A stretch of 64,000 bases of DNA from Hyaloscypha bicolor E (Eukaryota > Ascomycota > Leotiomycetes > Helotiales > Hyaloscyphaceae). A program made the position numbers and the translations under genes. The notes under the pieces were generated by a model. It was given only the letters and a program-made list of their open reading frames with translations, searched no databases and was not told the DNA's origin. The stretch's first letter is position 1. Each line of letters begins with the position of its first letter. Shown here in pieces: positions 34,723-46,440 of this stretch. Location: contig NW_020194512.1 in the NCBI RefSeq assembly GCF_002865645.1, positions 1,647,119 to 1,711,118 on the forward strand, written 5' to 3'.

Positions 34723-36382
34723 TCACATCCACAAGCAGAGTTTCCCACTCGCTGTTCCACCAGCAACCCAATCCCGCGTTGGATGGAACTGGGCAACAGC
34801 TGGGACAGCAGTAATGCCCTCACCACTAAGCTGTGCCAATTGCTCTCCATCAGAACTAAATACGTCCACGAATCTGTTCATATTCCCAATGACGAATTTC
34901 TGAATTCCATCTTCCGGCCTCTCCTGCCACTGCGGCTTGAGAATCGTTACCCAACGACCTGTTTGATTATTGTGCTGAAAAGTATTAGGTTAATGTGCTT
35001 TATTTTGAGTTCTGTTAAGTCACTTACTTTGATGATGGAGGTTGGTTCCATAGCATCACTATCCAAATCGTGGCCAATTTTGAAGGATCCAGCACTGGGG
35101 AATGAATGGATCTTTATTGTATCATCATAAGAGGCTGTTGCGACATGGCCACCAGCTGACCAAGAAGCATGGGACACTGAGAGCCGTGACTCGTGCTCTC
35201 CCATCAAATCTGGTACTCGTGCATCTCCTTTGCCCTTGATGCTCCGCAAGTCCCAGACCTTTAGCATCCGATCCAGAGAGGCCGTTGCAACAAGATGAGG
35301 ATGGAGTGGATGCAAGGAAAAGCCACCAATCTTCTTGTCTGTGAGCTGCCAGATCTCGGTGTTAGAGGGCGTGCGCATATCGTGCCTGCCAAATGATCCT
35401 TCCAGTGTGGAGAAGTAAAGCAGGTTTGGATCCGTGGAGGGAATGGCGATGCTAGATATTGGTAGATCCTCATCAAGAGAGGCGGGAGCAAATACTTCCA
35501 CGGCAAGGCCCTTCTGAAGATCGAATTTTCGCACAGAGGAATCGTAGGAGCCAGAGTATAAATGATTGCCGTCTGCAGGAAAGACAAAGGATGTGATTGT
35601 TCTCGAATGGAGCTTTAAAGCAGTAATAGCAGGCTCAGGGGCATCTGGCTCCTCTTCATCATCGCCATTATCCTCGGCTTTCACTTCGGGTCCAGTTTGT
35701 GATGCATCGAAAATCCCCATATTCCCCATTTTATCTCCAGCAAATATGAGAGGTTTCTCTGGTGAGGGGTGAAATCCAAGTGAGTATATTCTCTCAGGAG
35801 TTATTTTTATCTCTGGGACGAATCAGCAAAGATTTCTGAGTGTGTGGGGCCATACATACGATTCGGTTCATATCCTTCGTATAACTGCAATCCACTCATT
35901 TTCTCCCGTAACGCCTTCAAGCCTTCATCGGTCGTCTCCTGGATATCATCCTCGGTGAAGGTTCTCACGTTTGGCTGCGCGCCTCTCATGATGCCAGACA
36001 GGAAGTTGTCATCCTTGTTCCACTTCTTTCCCTCAACAACAATGTCATTGAAATTGAGGTCTCCCGAGACCCTCAGTTTCTTGGCCTTGGCCTGTTCTTT
36101 GGCAAATTCATAGTCGACTTCCGCTTTGCGTTTCGCAGTTTCACTATCGGCTTCCAAGCCCGCAATCCGCGAACTTGTCCTCGTAGGCCGCGGCTCCTCT
36201 CTCTTTACGGGAGTCGCCTTCTTTCGAGTGGTTGTTGACTTTGGTTTTGAGACGGGCTTTGGCATAATCTTTTCCGCGGATGTACTAAGGTCTTTCAATA
36301 TTGCCTGGTTGGCAGCAATATTCTCGAGGCGCTTGCGCTCGAAGGCGCTCATCTCAGCCTTTTCTTTCTTGACTGGAGGCAT
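34723..36382 (-). CDS. cmr1: DNA damage-binding WD-repeat protein CMR1 (WDR76-like)
   Basis: Nuclear WD40 protein that binds DNA and marks stalled replication or damage sites. ATG at 36382; exons 36382-35860, 35812-35028 and 34974-34723; 519 aa. The N-terminus is basic ([18 protein letters not shown]) and coiled ([19 protein letters not shown]), as in CMR1. The propeller begins at [16 protein letters not shown] and includes [51 protein letters not shown] and [11 protein letters not shown]. The last exon gives [30 protein letters not shown] and [17 protein letters not shown]. Both junctions restore typical family text. Divergent from the Mtf2-like gene with 322 bp between the ATGs. Confidence 0.93.
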
Positions 36383-36704
36383 CTTTCCGATCTTGTGAGC
36401 CTATGTGTATGGATCTGATTGTCACGACGGTCGAGGTCGTTGAAGTCGTTAAAGTGATTTACGCGAAAAGGCGCGCTTTCACCCTGACGCGTTCGATGGC
36501 ACGTGGACAAAAGCTAACTGTATCCGGATAGCTTATTTTGCGGAGTTACTATTTGTCCGGACCAAGTCAACATCTTTTCTCGAATCTCACTTGACCTTCT
36601 CATTTTCAACGCCTAGTCTTCAACAACGAAACAACGATCCGCAGACTCCATGACTCGAATAATACGATTATGATCTCCCGGTGCTCCATCACCTTTTTGC
36701 AGCA
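36383..36704. promoter_or_regulatory. Compact divergent promoter of CMR1 and the Mtf2-like gene, containing two uORFs
   Basis: Only 322 bp separate the start codons. The last 55 bp before the plus-strand gene hold two short uORFs, described separately. Core elements are not assigned. Confidence 0.5.
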
Positions 36705-36708
36705 ATGA
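36650..36708 (+). promoter_or_regulatory. Two chained uORFs (8 and 13 codons, stops included) upstream of the Mtf2-like gene
   Basis: uORF1 is 36650-36673 and ends in TGA inside ATGA (36670-36673), which contains the ATG of uORF2 (36670-36708). uORF2 ends in TGA inside a second ATGA (36705-36708), which contains the ATG of the main frame at 36705. Each stop therefore overlaps the next start by two bases, a layout associated with termination-reinitiation. Whether the transcript includes 36650 is unknown. Confidence 0.5.
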
Positions 36709-38345
36709 TTTCGAGCCGGACGGCGGCAAAAAATATGCCAGTCCCATTTTCTCAAATGTCAACAACAGCAACAACAGCGGCGCCATTCCTGTACCACACC
36801 AGGACTTTGACCAGTTTCGCATGGAAAAGATACAATGCTATCTGCCAGGCCAATTGTGGAAGCAGATGCATGTATAGGAATTTCAGCGGCTCAAGTCGAC
36901 TTCAGCGATTGCGAGAGGGAGCCAGGATAGCCACTACAACCTCCGCGCCAAAAATTGGTAACAAGGGCGGGTTTTCTATAAAGAGAACCACCAATATGTC
37001 AGGTTCGGAGCCCCCATCGAGGGGCAGCTGGGAATATGATCTTGATAAGAGCTCCTTTCGCAGCTCGAAGGAAGGACAGAAAGAATTCAAGATCAGACAA
37101 CATTTCACGAAGTCATTCGAACCGGATGAAGTGGGAGACTTGGAAGATTTGGACGGGAATGCATTCACGATGCCGAAAGACATTGATTTCGATGAGGAAT
37201 TTGATGGTCAAGCCGGTAACCTCTGGGGCAAAGACGAAATCCACGAGTTGACTGACAGGCACTCAAATCGCGGATCTACCATAACACTTGCCGAGAGACA
37301 CGCATTCCAGAAGATTTTTTCAGACATGTTGAAGAGTTCTCAGCGTCCAAGCCGCAGAAAGGAAGGCCTGTTCGGCAATGATGATCTGGAAATGGTTGTC
37401 GGACCGAAAAGTAAAAAGAAAGCGAAATCTAAGCTCGATGACATTCTCACCAGCGCCATACTAAGGGAGTCAAGGGAGTCGCTGGGCAACGAAGAAAGTT
37501 TAGAAGCAGTAATCGAACGATATCCTCCAGCTCTCCGGCCAGCCGCTGCCAGAGCTCTGGGCTTCACTGCTGGTGAAGCGGAAAGGGCTGCTTCATTAGA
37601 CCGCCAGGAATTGAGTGAGGAAGCACTTGAGGCTTTGAGGAAACCCGAGTGTACTAGAGTTGAAGGGTTGATGAAAAAGGCCAAGACTGATTTCGAACTG
37701 TGGGACGTCATGGAGGTGGAGGTTTTCCCCTTGATTGCAAAATTGGGGCTGGAGGACGCGCCGTCCACTTCCCAGAATTCTGAGGTTACTAAAGTGGCCA
37801 AGAGCAAGAAGAAGGGTGCGAAGAAAACAAATACCGAAGAGACCCCAGAGGTGAAAGAACTGGCCGAGCCCAGCCCACTCATCGAAGCAGAAAATGGGGT
37901 CTCGCCTCTGTCGCTATATGGCCCCCTGTATCCATCGTACCTCCTCCTTGGTCTCCGTCTCCTAGACCGCGGTTTTGCTAAACCGTCTCCCCTCGCACTC
38001 GCTCTCCTACCCAGAATCAAATCCTTCGGCTTTACCTCACACGTGCTGGGCGCAAGTACGCAATTTTACAACGAGCTCCTCAGGATCTACCACTACCGAC
38101 AAGACGACTTTCGCGGGATGCTCGATCTTCTGGCCGAGATGGAAAGCTCGGCTCTTGACGTCGACGACGAGACCCTTGGGATTGTTCTCGATGTCATTAA
38201 GGCCCAAAGGAGTATTCATTTCGGTGCTAAGGGACCTGCTATAAAAGCCTTGTGGAGCATGCCTGAATTCTCCCACCGCAAATTCGAATTTTGGAGGGGC
38301 AGCATTCACAGAGCAATATACGAGAGGAACGAGGCCAGGCATTGA
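36705..38345 (+). CDS. Mtf2-like mitochondrial gene-expression factor
   Basis: Likely mitochondrial matrix protein related to yeast Mtf2/Nam1, which supports mitochondrial RNA processing and translation. Intronless, 546 aa from the first in-frame ATG at 36705. The N-terminal 80 residues are rich in Arg, Ser and Thr with few acids (FLYHTRTLTSFAWKRYNAIC), a typical presequence. The middle is charged and disordered. The C-terminal half carries FELWDVMEVEVFPLIAKLGL, YPSYLLLGLRLLDRGF, LLPRIKSFGFTSHVLGAST and FYNELLRIYHYRQDDFRGML, which fit the helical repeat-like C domain of Mtf2 proteins. Two uORFs precede it. A PPR-like protein is an alternative; the family call is from memory of motif style. 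Confidence 0.6.
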   Translation: MISSRTAAKNMPVPFSQMSTTATTAAPFLYHTRTLTSFAWKRYNAICQANCGSRCMYRNFSGSSRLQRLREGARIATTTSAPKIGNKGGFSIKRTTNMSGSEPPSRGSWEYDLDKSSFRSSKEGQKEFKIRQHFTKSFEPDEVGDLEDLDGNAFTMPKDIDFDEEFDGQAGNLWGKDEIHELTDRHSNRGSTITLAERHAFQKIFSDMLKSSQRPSRRKEGLFGNDDLEMVVGPKSKKKAKSKLDDILTSAILRESRESLGNEESLEAVIERYPPALRPAAARALGFTAGEAERAASLDRQELSEEALEALRKPECTRVEGLMKKAKTDFELWDVMEVEVFPLIAKLGLEDAPSTSQNSEVTKVAKSKKKGAKKTNTEETPEVKELAEPSPLIEAENGVSPLSLYGPLYPSYLLLGLRLLDRGFAKPSPLALALLPRIKSFGFTSHVLGASTQFYNELLRIYHYRQDDFRGMLDLLAEMESSALDVDDETLGIVLDVIKAQRSIHFGAKGPAIKALWSMPEFSHRKFEFWRGSIHRAIYERNEARH

Positions 38346-38531
38346 CCGATCAAGGCGAGCAGAAGGCGTACGTGCTTGGGGAACGCTTTTGTATAACATC
38401 ATTGTACCAACCAGACCTTAATATATCATCTGTGGTATCGTTTTATGCCCTCCCCATCATATGCTTTCACATGCACTCTTTCACAAGCACGGTCTTTTGG
38501 TGTCATCGTGGCCCCCTTTCATTCCCCTATC

Positions 38532-39108
38532 CTACCCTCGTCCATTTGCGTTTTCGTCTGGGTCTCTTTCCGGAGCTCCATTCGACGCTTCACTCTGCGA
38601 ACTGCTCCTCCTGAAGAAACTCATGATGCCGGCGCGTTTGCCATCTGGGCTGGTGGAGAAGACACTGGATCGCCGTCTTGTGCCGTCCGCATTCAACCTA
38701 ACGGGATATATCACATCCGAAGGTCGCCCTGCAAGACGAAAAGTTGCACATCAGCCTCTAGAAGCGCCCCGACCGCCAATCCCACTAAGAATGGAACCTA
38801 CGAATGTTTCCCGCACCACCAATGCCATAGCTCTTTTTCCGCTCAATGGTAATCCCACCGTCCTCAGATGCAGACATCCTTGGCTTCGACTTGTGTGTTC
38901 GGTCGGCTGGCGGAGCTTTCCCGTCAAACCGCACTCTCTTCTTTGGGACCAACTGCTCAAGACTCGTATTGCGATTCGATCTGTATCCGTATCGATATGG
39001 GTGGCTGTGGGAATGGGTGCTATAGATGCTCGCTTGGTATCTCAGGCTGGGAGGGGCAGACATGTGGTCAAGATGCAACGAGGAGGCGGATATAGATAGG
39101 GAGATCAT
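38532..39108 (-). CDS. Short DUF3602/Par32-like protein of unknown function
   Basis: Exons 39108-38802 and 38728-38532 with a 73-nt intron; 167 aa. The join restores YGIGGAGNIRRPSDVIYPV, resembling the G-R-G-G-x-G-N motif of DUF3602 proteins such as yeast Par32, a TORC1-responsive phosphoprotein. Other parts are Ser/Arg-rich: LVPKKRVRFDG and RRRSSVFSTSPDGKRAG, with likely phosphosites around RRRSSV. It has no membrane segment. Only one glycine-rich motif is present, whereas DUF3602 proteins often have several, so this may be a short paralogue. ATG 39108 is chosen for its better context; 39063 is an alternative. Convergent with the Mtf2-like gene, 186 bp apart. Confidence 0.6.
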
Positions 39109-39360
39109 GCCTGTCGGGGGGGTGGCAAACTACGGCACAATGGCACGATAGGTAGGGCTGTGATCGACGACTGACAGGGAGGAGGATGAGAGTAAAGTCG
39201 GAGCGTTGGGGAAGGGAGGGGGGTGCAGCGGGAGCTGTCAGCGACTGGGGGCTTGGCACTGGCATACATATATATCCTCTCTGGCAGGAAAGCAACACGT
39301 CGCGCGACAGAGAGAGATAACCGGACACAACGCCATTCGCCGTGGCGGGCAGCTGCTTGC

Positions 39361-39410
39361 GGCTGCTGATGGCTGCTGATGGGCCGCTGATGGCTGCTGA
39401 TGGCTCCTGA
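39361..39410 (+). repeat. GGCTGCTGAT decamer repeat, about five imperfect copies
   Basis: ggctgctgat recurs at 39361, 39371 and 39392, with variants between (gggccgctga, ggctcctga). Confidence 0.8.
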
Positions 39411-39523
39411 CCTCATTTCGCTCCGCCTGCCGTTCAATGGGGGGCCGGGGCCCGGGGGGGCAGATCGTGGACCACAGAACGGGAAAGAGCAGAGGAGGAG
39501 GGCTGCCCAGGGGGGCTCCTCAC

Positions 39524-39556
39524 TGGAGGTGTGGAGGTGTGGAGGCGTGGAGGCTG
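39524..39556 (+). repeat. TGGAGGTG octamer repeat, about four copies
   Basis: tggaggtg units follow each other, the last ones changed to tggaggcg and tggaggct. Confidence 0.75.
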
Positions 39557-39887
39557 GGCGCGGGACCCAATGCGGAGCAGAATGCTTATCGGTGGCTGGC
39601 CGAGGGCGTGTGCAAGCGTGTGGAAGGGGGCTGGTCTGGCTTCAGTGGCATGGCCGCATGGAGCGCTGCCGTGCCGGCAAACCCCTGCCAAGCCTGGCAA
39701 GCAATGACAAGCTTTTTCTGGTGGACCGTGGAGCTGCGGCAGCATGGAGGAATGCAGATCTGATCGGTCAATCGCCCAGTGCGGGGCGGCAGGGGGAGAG
39801 ATAAGGCGAGGCGGGGTTGCACACGGCTCTCACGCTCTCACGCCCTCACGCGACACCCATCACCTTCTTCAACTCAAGAATGCAAGC

Positions 39888-39911
39888 GAGAGAGAGAGAG
39901 AGAGAGAGAGA
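39888..39911 (+). repeat. (GA)n microsatellite, about 12 units
   Basis: Uninterrupted GA dinucleotide run on the plus strand. Confidence 0.95.
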
Positions 39912-40451
39912 ACGCAAAAATACAGCACAGTGCAATACAATACAGCAAAGTCTCACTCGGTCCGCATCGGAAATGGCCAGTGGCGTGGAGTTACCCGTCC
40001 CCCACATTGCTTTTCCCGCCTCCCTCGAGGCAATCTTACTCGAGATTGACGGCATCGCTTGCCATGCAGCTTTCCATCCCGAAGCCTCGCACAAAAGCAG
40101 AAATGTTCGAGAACACGGTTGCAAAGTCCCACCACACCTCTCACATCGATCAATATTCGAAGACATGTGAAAAAGTATTATTACGATTGATTGATTGATT
40201 ACTTTGTCCTATCTGCGATGCTGCAAATCCCCCCGTCGTCAGAGAGATCTCCCCCATTCAGAACCGGAATCCCATCTGCGTCCAGAAGTCGCCGTCTGGA
40301 AGTACAAGAACGGAAAGTGCTCCGTGTGAACACGGGAACGGGTATCATTGTAACCTCAAATCGTTGACCCTGAACGCCCGTGTTGTCATATGCTCGCTAA
40401 ATGACTACAAACCAAAGCAAATGCTACCTCTCGCTCTCCTGTATGGTCCCG

Positions 40452-43400
40452 CTATCTCACTGTAACCCGCTTCCTGTTCTTCCCATGGTTCATGAATCGA
40501 TTTGTTTGTGCATATGCCAAGAGGTTGCCGTTGTCAACTGGCACATATTTGGAGGCTGAGGGTACACCTGCCCGCCCAAGTAGTCCTGCTGTAGTTCCCA
40601 GATCCTCATCCTCGTCCTCGTGCTCGTCCTCGGTCACGAGACTGATAACAACTCGATCCTTAGCATTTTCCTTCGATGGAGTTTTAGAACTGCTGCTGTT
40701 TGCTGTTTGATTCGCTCTTGACTTGACGCTGCTCTTCAGACTAGATGGCTGAGCTGAGTAAGACGGGGCAGCGGCGATCTCTTTGTTGGAATCCCCATCG
40801 TCGTCATCGTTGCTGAGAGGTTCCGGTCTTCGACGACTCTGATCCCTCCTAACATCGTCTAGCTTCTTAACGAGAGTTGATGCATTCAAGGATTGTGCTT
40901 TTGGGTGTTGCCGATTTGTAGGGCGGGATGCCGGACCGCTTGAGGACGTGGTCGAGGGAATTATGACCCTGGGCACTTTGCGACTCCGTTCATGTGCCAT
41001 CTCCTCCGATTTCTGTATCATGCCGTGCGGTCTTTTGCGTGACGTGAGTTTGGCTTGCCTAGATTTCGAGTTTTCGCCACTTTCGGATAACGCGAGCTCA
41101 TCGCGACTGCTAGGGGTCCTAAGCTCAAGTGAACCCAGGAAACGATGGAAAGTCTCCTTAGGAAGACTGTCTTCGTCGGCCGAAGCCTCCATAGAATCGG
41201 GAATTTCTCTTCTGCTTCGACCCGTGTTGGTAAAGACAGGTCGGTTAATGGAACTAATCGATGATGCACCCTCTTCGCCCATGGGTGATTCCAAATCTGG
41301 CACAAGTCTACTTCCCCGAGCTTTTTTGGGTGCGACGGTCCGACGGTTTGCCTTACCAAGACTCTTCGAGGCCAGTTCGGCATCAACAACAGGGGTAGTT
41401 TGCTGCTTTGCGGAGGCTTTGACCTGTTCTGTCTTAGGTTTACTGCGCCGAGCCGAGGTGTGTATAACGATCTCGATGCCGGATCGTCGTTCCTTCAAAA
41501 CAGGTGAGGAAATGTTGTCTTTCGTTGGCAGCGGTTCATTGTCGGGATCGTTCTTTAACCATGCTTCCCGCAGCGAGAGTCCAAGGGCGAGCGCAACACT
41601 CCTAGCAACGCTGTTGCCCATTAACTTCCACCCCTCAGCAGGGCTACCAAGAAGGATTTCGTCATCCGGGAAGCTTTGGGCCCTTCTGGCTTCCATTGTC
41701 GTCAAGTATCTGTGATCGTCCCAATGCAAGTTACAACCGACTCTACTGTCAGCTGCGGAGAGGGCGACGACGATTGTTGGGAAGAGCCCCTTTGGACTGA
41801 CTCGACCCCATGCATGGGAACCGTGCTTTGTGTTTTCACGGAGTTTTCCTTCTCTGGTATACAGCGGGAAGAGATCTCTTTGCTCTTGTGTCATTACACC
41901 ATTTGACTCATTCCAGGCTTTTGAGAAGTTCATCCCTCGGGGAAAGGTGGGGATTGCTCTGATCTGGTTTCTGAGGTCTGTTGACATCCCAGATCCCGAG
42001 ACGTGGTCAGGCTCCTTCGTGCACTGATATGTGCATCCGTCTCCAATTCTTCTGTAACGGGGGAGTCAGTCAGCAATTGCTCATTTAGGGTTGTTTCGGG
42101 AGAGGTATTGTCTTAGGAGAATCTCATGAAACAGTTGAAGATAGGAAAGGGTTTCTCGCCCAAAACCTACGGGAGATCTTTTGTCGCATCACCAGCAGTG
42201 ACATATTCAAATGGGGTTAGCCCTCGAATTCGATGACCAAAGCTCTGGCCGTTTGCTAATTTACCAAGCCCAAAATCTCTAACCTTTGGCGGATGAGAAT
42301 GGGATAATTCTGGATGCTTGAGCGGCTCGAGACCAGGAGCTGCGAACGCGACGAACAGTCGAGTCCTCGACTGAGGGCTTCCGGTGCTCCAAGCGTCAAG
42401 AACGAACACTTGAAGTTGAAACCCGATCCCAACGATAGCACAAATTAGTTGAGATAAGACGTCTTTGTCTCGGTTGCCGGACTTCTGTGCCATTGCCATG
42501 ACGTTCTCCAAGATGCCGTACTTGGGTCGGTAAAAGTCGACGTAAGACGCCACCGAGGCGACAAGAGACTGGTTCTTGAGGCCAGTATCATTGTTCCGTG
42601 CAACATTCAGCTTGCTGAACCCTTGGCAAGGGCTTCCAGCAGAGATACAATCGACTTCACCTGGAAATGGTATCAGGTCAGACTTCTTGGGATTCTCCTG
42701 CAATGCTTGTTTGAGGAGATCGTCCACTGAGCCATAAAAAAGCTTCGTTCCCGCAGGGTCCTTCAAGTTAGCTGAATATGTGTGGATAGCGTTCTTGTTG
42801 AGGTCCACAGCCCATTCGTTGTGAACAGCACCGCCTTCTTCAATACCTCTGCCGAAATTTCCACCGCCACAATAAAGATCCATCCCTCTGAGTACTTTGC
42901 GGCTTTCCGGCAGGATGCTGGTTGGATCAAAGCCCTGTATCAGAGTTTGTGGAAGATCTTCTTCAATGGGAATCAATTTTGAGATGCCATTCTCTTCCCT
43001 TAACCGAGAGGTGATGTAAAATGCGTTCCCAGTACCATCCCTACTGTATGGAGCTGGGATACGACGATCTTCCGCGTCGGATTCTCGGTAGAGACGAACG
43101 AGGCATGTACGTTCAAGCTTGTTGACGCTAACTTTTTCTGTGTGGCTCGTGGTATAGACCAATTCGTTGGGCCGGCCTGTGCCATCGATCTCTCGTCTCC
43201 TCCGAAGGCGGTTCAGAACTGCGAAATGTTTAGACCCTTCTGTGATATACTTTACAATCTCGTAGGGCTCCAATCCGTGCCGGGACTTCTGAGATGGAGC
43301 GATAAGGACAGTCTGGCCGATTGGGTATTTGCTCAGGTTTATTGATGTCCCAGTCTGGTCCCGCTCCTTCAGATGCTCACACTTTTTGTGTGCTTCCTGC

Positions 43401-45226
43401 AAGGTGACAAATCTTTCGTTCTCTAGATAGGTTTGTCGAACAACAAGTCTTCGGCCTGCTTCTGATGGATAGCCATGCCATAGAACGCTAACAACGTCCA
43501 AAATTTCGTCCTCTTCAATCCTTTTGTGCGAACAAGTACAGTTGTCTGAAAGAAACAGTTCATTGGGCCATGGGTATTTCATGAGACCGCACATGGTGTC
43601 CGCCGGAGAGTACAGCCAGATTGCGTCGTAGGATTTTTGGCCATTGTTTGGCTCATGGATCCCCTGAACGCAAACATACCAACAGTCGCTAGCTGCTTTC
43701 CATTGACTGGCTTCGTCCTTCCAGACTGAGCCCCGCCCATCTTTAGTGACAGATAGAACATCGCCAATCTTGATGTGTTTGATCTTTTTCTGCACTGTGT
43801 GGACCTGAACTGTGACTTCGGTGAGCCGGTTAGGAATGCGACTCGCTGGTGATTTATCGGGTTTGCTTGCTGATAGGGAGCTGGTAGTCAGGTCTAGAAT
43901 TTTGCCTTGCGTTGTTTGCTGCATTTTTGAGATGCTTGACGGTTCGATGGGAAGCAAGTGATGCCCAAAGCTGATGTCCTTGAAGCACTCATAGACATAC
44001 GGAGTGACCACCGTCATTTTTTCTTGTATTTGCTGGTTTGGAACCGAATCTCTTTCCATGGTCTCGCGCCAGATCGGCTGAGACCTCAGGCCCCCGTCCA
44101 CCCCAATGCTCTCCTTGAAAAGAAAGGGGATATTTCGAGCAACAGCTCGTCTAAAATCTTGGTTACCATATTCCTGGTACCAACTGTTGAACGCCAACGA
44201 GGCCCCATGAGTCTGCTTCAACCAGGCATAAAAGTCTAATCTGAAATGGTGGATAGAAACTGGATGCTCGCTCGATTGGCAAAAATCCACAAAATGTTTT
44301 GCCAGATTTGCCAACCAGAGAAAGCCTTCATGGAAGCGCTCGTATTCGGATGATGGCGTTGCCAAGCTGTAAAAGATATTCGACTTTGACTTTTCGTTCA
44401 ATACTGACTGGATCCAAATATCCCTTCCAACTTCGTCAGAATCCTTGCCATAATTTCCGATAGAGCAGATCTCGAACGGAACTCCTTGCACATAACGTCT
44501 TGTACTGCCTGTGCTCAGGATTCCGTCAAAATAAAAACTCCCGCGACCGGTTTTGGTCGCAAGAACCTGCAAACCTTGCATCTCACACGGATGCCATGTG
44601 TTGCTCGGCGGAAGATATACAGCAAAATTTGAAAGCTCGAGCTCTTCAAAATATGCATCGTATTCGCCATTGTTGGGCCCCGAAGACTGATTGGCAAGCT
44701 TTTGTTGTTTCAGAGCATCCATCAGATCCTTAACAGCCACTTTTTCCTCGCAAATATCGAGAGGAGGTTTGTATCCGTAATATTGTGATCGTGGGATCGT
44801 CAATTGCGAAGGCTGAAGGGATGCTTGGCCATGACTTTGTTGAAAACTTCCCCGGAGATTTTCCGACTCGGATACAAGAGGTTGATCGTGGCTATCTGAA
44901 CCGAAAACATTTTCATCGAGCTCGCTCTCGCTTTCACTCTTGTCGGGATCTTGGTTTGACTCGCAGACTGGCGATCCGGCTGGGCTTGAGAAGCCTGCCC
45001 ATTGTGTGCTGGACGCTGAGGAGCTTTCGCCCTCTTCACTAATCTCGTCTTGGTCTTTGAACAGAGGCTCGGTAGCGACATGGTTCGGAGAGAATGAGTT
45101 CGCAGCATCATGGAAGGAATTGCTCGAGGAAGACCGGAAGGGGTTCTCGAATTGATCTGGTTTCTTGTCAGTACTGGGTGAACTCTCTCGACATGGAGCA
45201 GATTTACCCAATATCATAGGCGGCAT
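40452..45226 (-). CDS. dim-2: DNA (cytosine-5)-methyltransferase, DIM-2 type
   Basis: Nuclear C5 cytosine methyltransferase responsible for DNA methylation in filamentous ascomycetes, usually directed by H3K9me3/HP1 to RIP-mutated DNA. Exons 45226-42171 and 42051-40452 with a 119-nt intron; 1551 aa. A BAH domain begins near residue 482 (KHIKIGDVLSVTKDGRGS) and includes CSHKRIEEDEILDVVSVLWH. Catalytic motifs: I, GMDLYCGGGNFGRGIEEGG (about 782); IV, SAGSPCQGFSKLN with catalytic Cys (about 866); VI, YGILENVMAM; VIII, GSPQSRTRLFVAFAAPG; X, GWKLMGNSVARSVALALG (about 1164). The BAH domain and length point to DIM-2 rather than RID. After motif X lies a 380-residue low-complexity tail with acidic runs. 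Motifs look intact, so it should be active. Confidence 0.94.
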
Positions 45227-46440
45227 GTTTATTCAAAGCACCTCAATCCTAGAAGCAATCCAGTTCAGCCAGATTGCAGTTAATTGTGCAAATTGGGAGG
45301 AGAGGCATATGTTTGAGGTGCACGATTAGATCGAGATCTGAAATAGCGTGCACAAAACTTCGAGGCATCTCGAGTGATTGAGGTGAATTTCGAAAGATTA
45401 ATTGGACATAATGCTAACATTTTCAGACAGTCAAAGGCGAAGTCCACCCGTCTTCAGACTGTCTGTTCTGGTGGTGGCTTTGGAGGCACGAAAACGTCTC
45501 CAGGCGTTCCCTCAACATGCAAGGGAACGCGTCCCAGCCACTCTTTAAACACACTTCCGCTTTAGGTAAGCCGATGGCGCAAGTCAGACACAACCCAAAA
45601 TTTACATCCAGAATGTCTTTCATTCTTGCCCATGAGCACTGTGTTGGAACCCTTGCGCCAGAGCTGCTGTCTTGATTTCCGATCTGAGGGCAATATAAAG
45701 GCTTTTTCTTTACACCTCTGCCTTGTGAGAAGTATAGTAAGAATGTCCTAAGAGTAAATGCACTGCTCAAAGCTTTGCGCCCACGTACCTATGTCAAAAT
45801 GTCCCACAAAAGTTCGTACATTCCAAATCTCTAGCTCAAATCAAATAATCGAATGTATAGCATTTCGAGGGACATCGGAATAGGAGGCGTTAATGAATGT
45901 ACCAGAACCTCTTCTACATCGATATAATGTGGAACTACGTTGGACATAGAGTAATTGCAACAGCTCTTGCCACTTCTTTCTAGAAACTGCTACAGTGATC
46001 TTCTATTTAATAGTGACTGAATATGTCGAGAGCATGATGCTGACTTGTTAATCATTGTCCAACAAATTCTTTCCATCTTTTCAATCCAGGTCACAGTTGC
46101 TACCAACGCCCATTCCAAGAGCCCCATGACTCTCGGTTCAGCCTCGGGGGCTAGCAGCGCCGAACTCCCGGAAGACAGCCGAGTGGCACTGCCCAGTCAT
46201 CGCATAGTTGACATCGAGTCAACTCGGACTGCTTCCAATTCACTTATAAGGTTGTACGTGCGGTAACTCAGCTTGCTTTTGGCAAAAAACTATAGAGACA
46301 TGGACTTCCAAGTGTGCCTACATGCCCCCCTTCGATTACCCTCCGCGTCGTATGTATTCTGCCCTGCACTTCTCCCCCCAAACAAAGCTAATGGCAAAGA
46401 GACCCCACACATCACTACTTCCAAAGTCGCACCTTGAATA
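45227..46440. promoter_or_regulatory. Divergent promoter region of DIM-2 and the NYN-domain gene
   Basis: 1214 bp between divergent ATGs. Short frames at 45374-45770 have no motif. No repeats or RNA genes are seen. Confidence 0.45.

Larger units (their letters stand above)
39109..40451. other. Gene-free, repeat-rich stretch between the DUF3602-like gene and DIM-2
   Basis: Purine-rich and G-rich tracts dominate, with three short tandem repeats listed separately. Long frames on both strands in 39400-39830 are a by-product of skewed composition and have no motifs. It should contain the DUF3602-like promoter and the DIM-2 3' UTR. Confidence 0.5.

Noticed and set aside
39400..39830. Overlapping frames of more than 100 codons on both strands
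   Set aside because: Caused by G-rich and repetitive composition; no domain or splice pattern.
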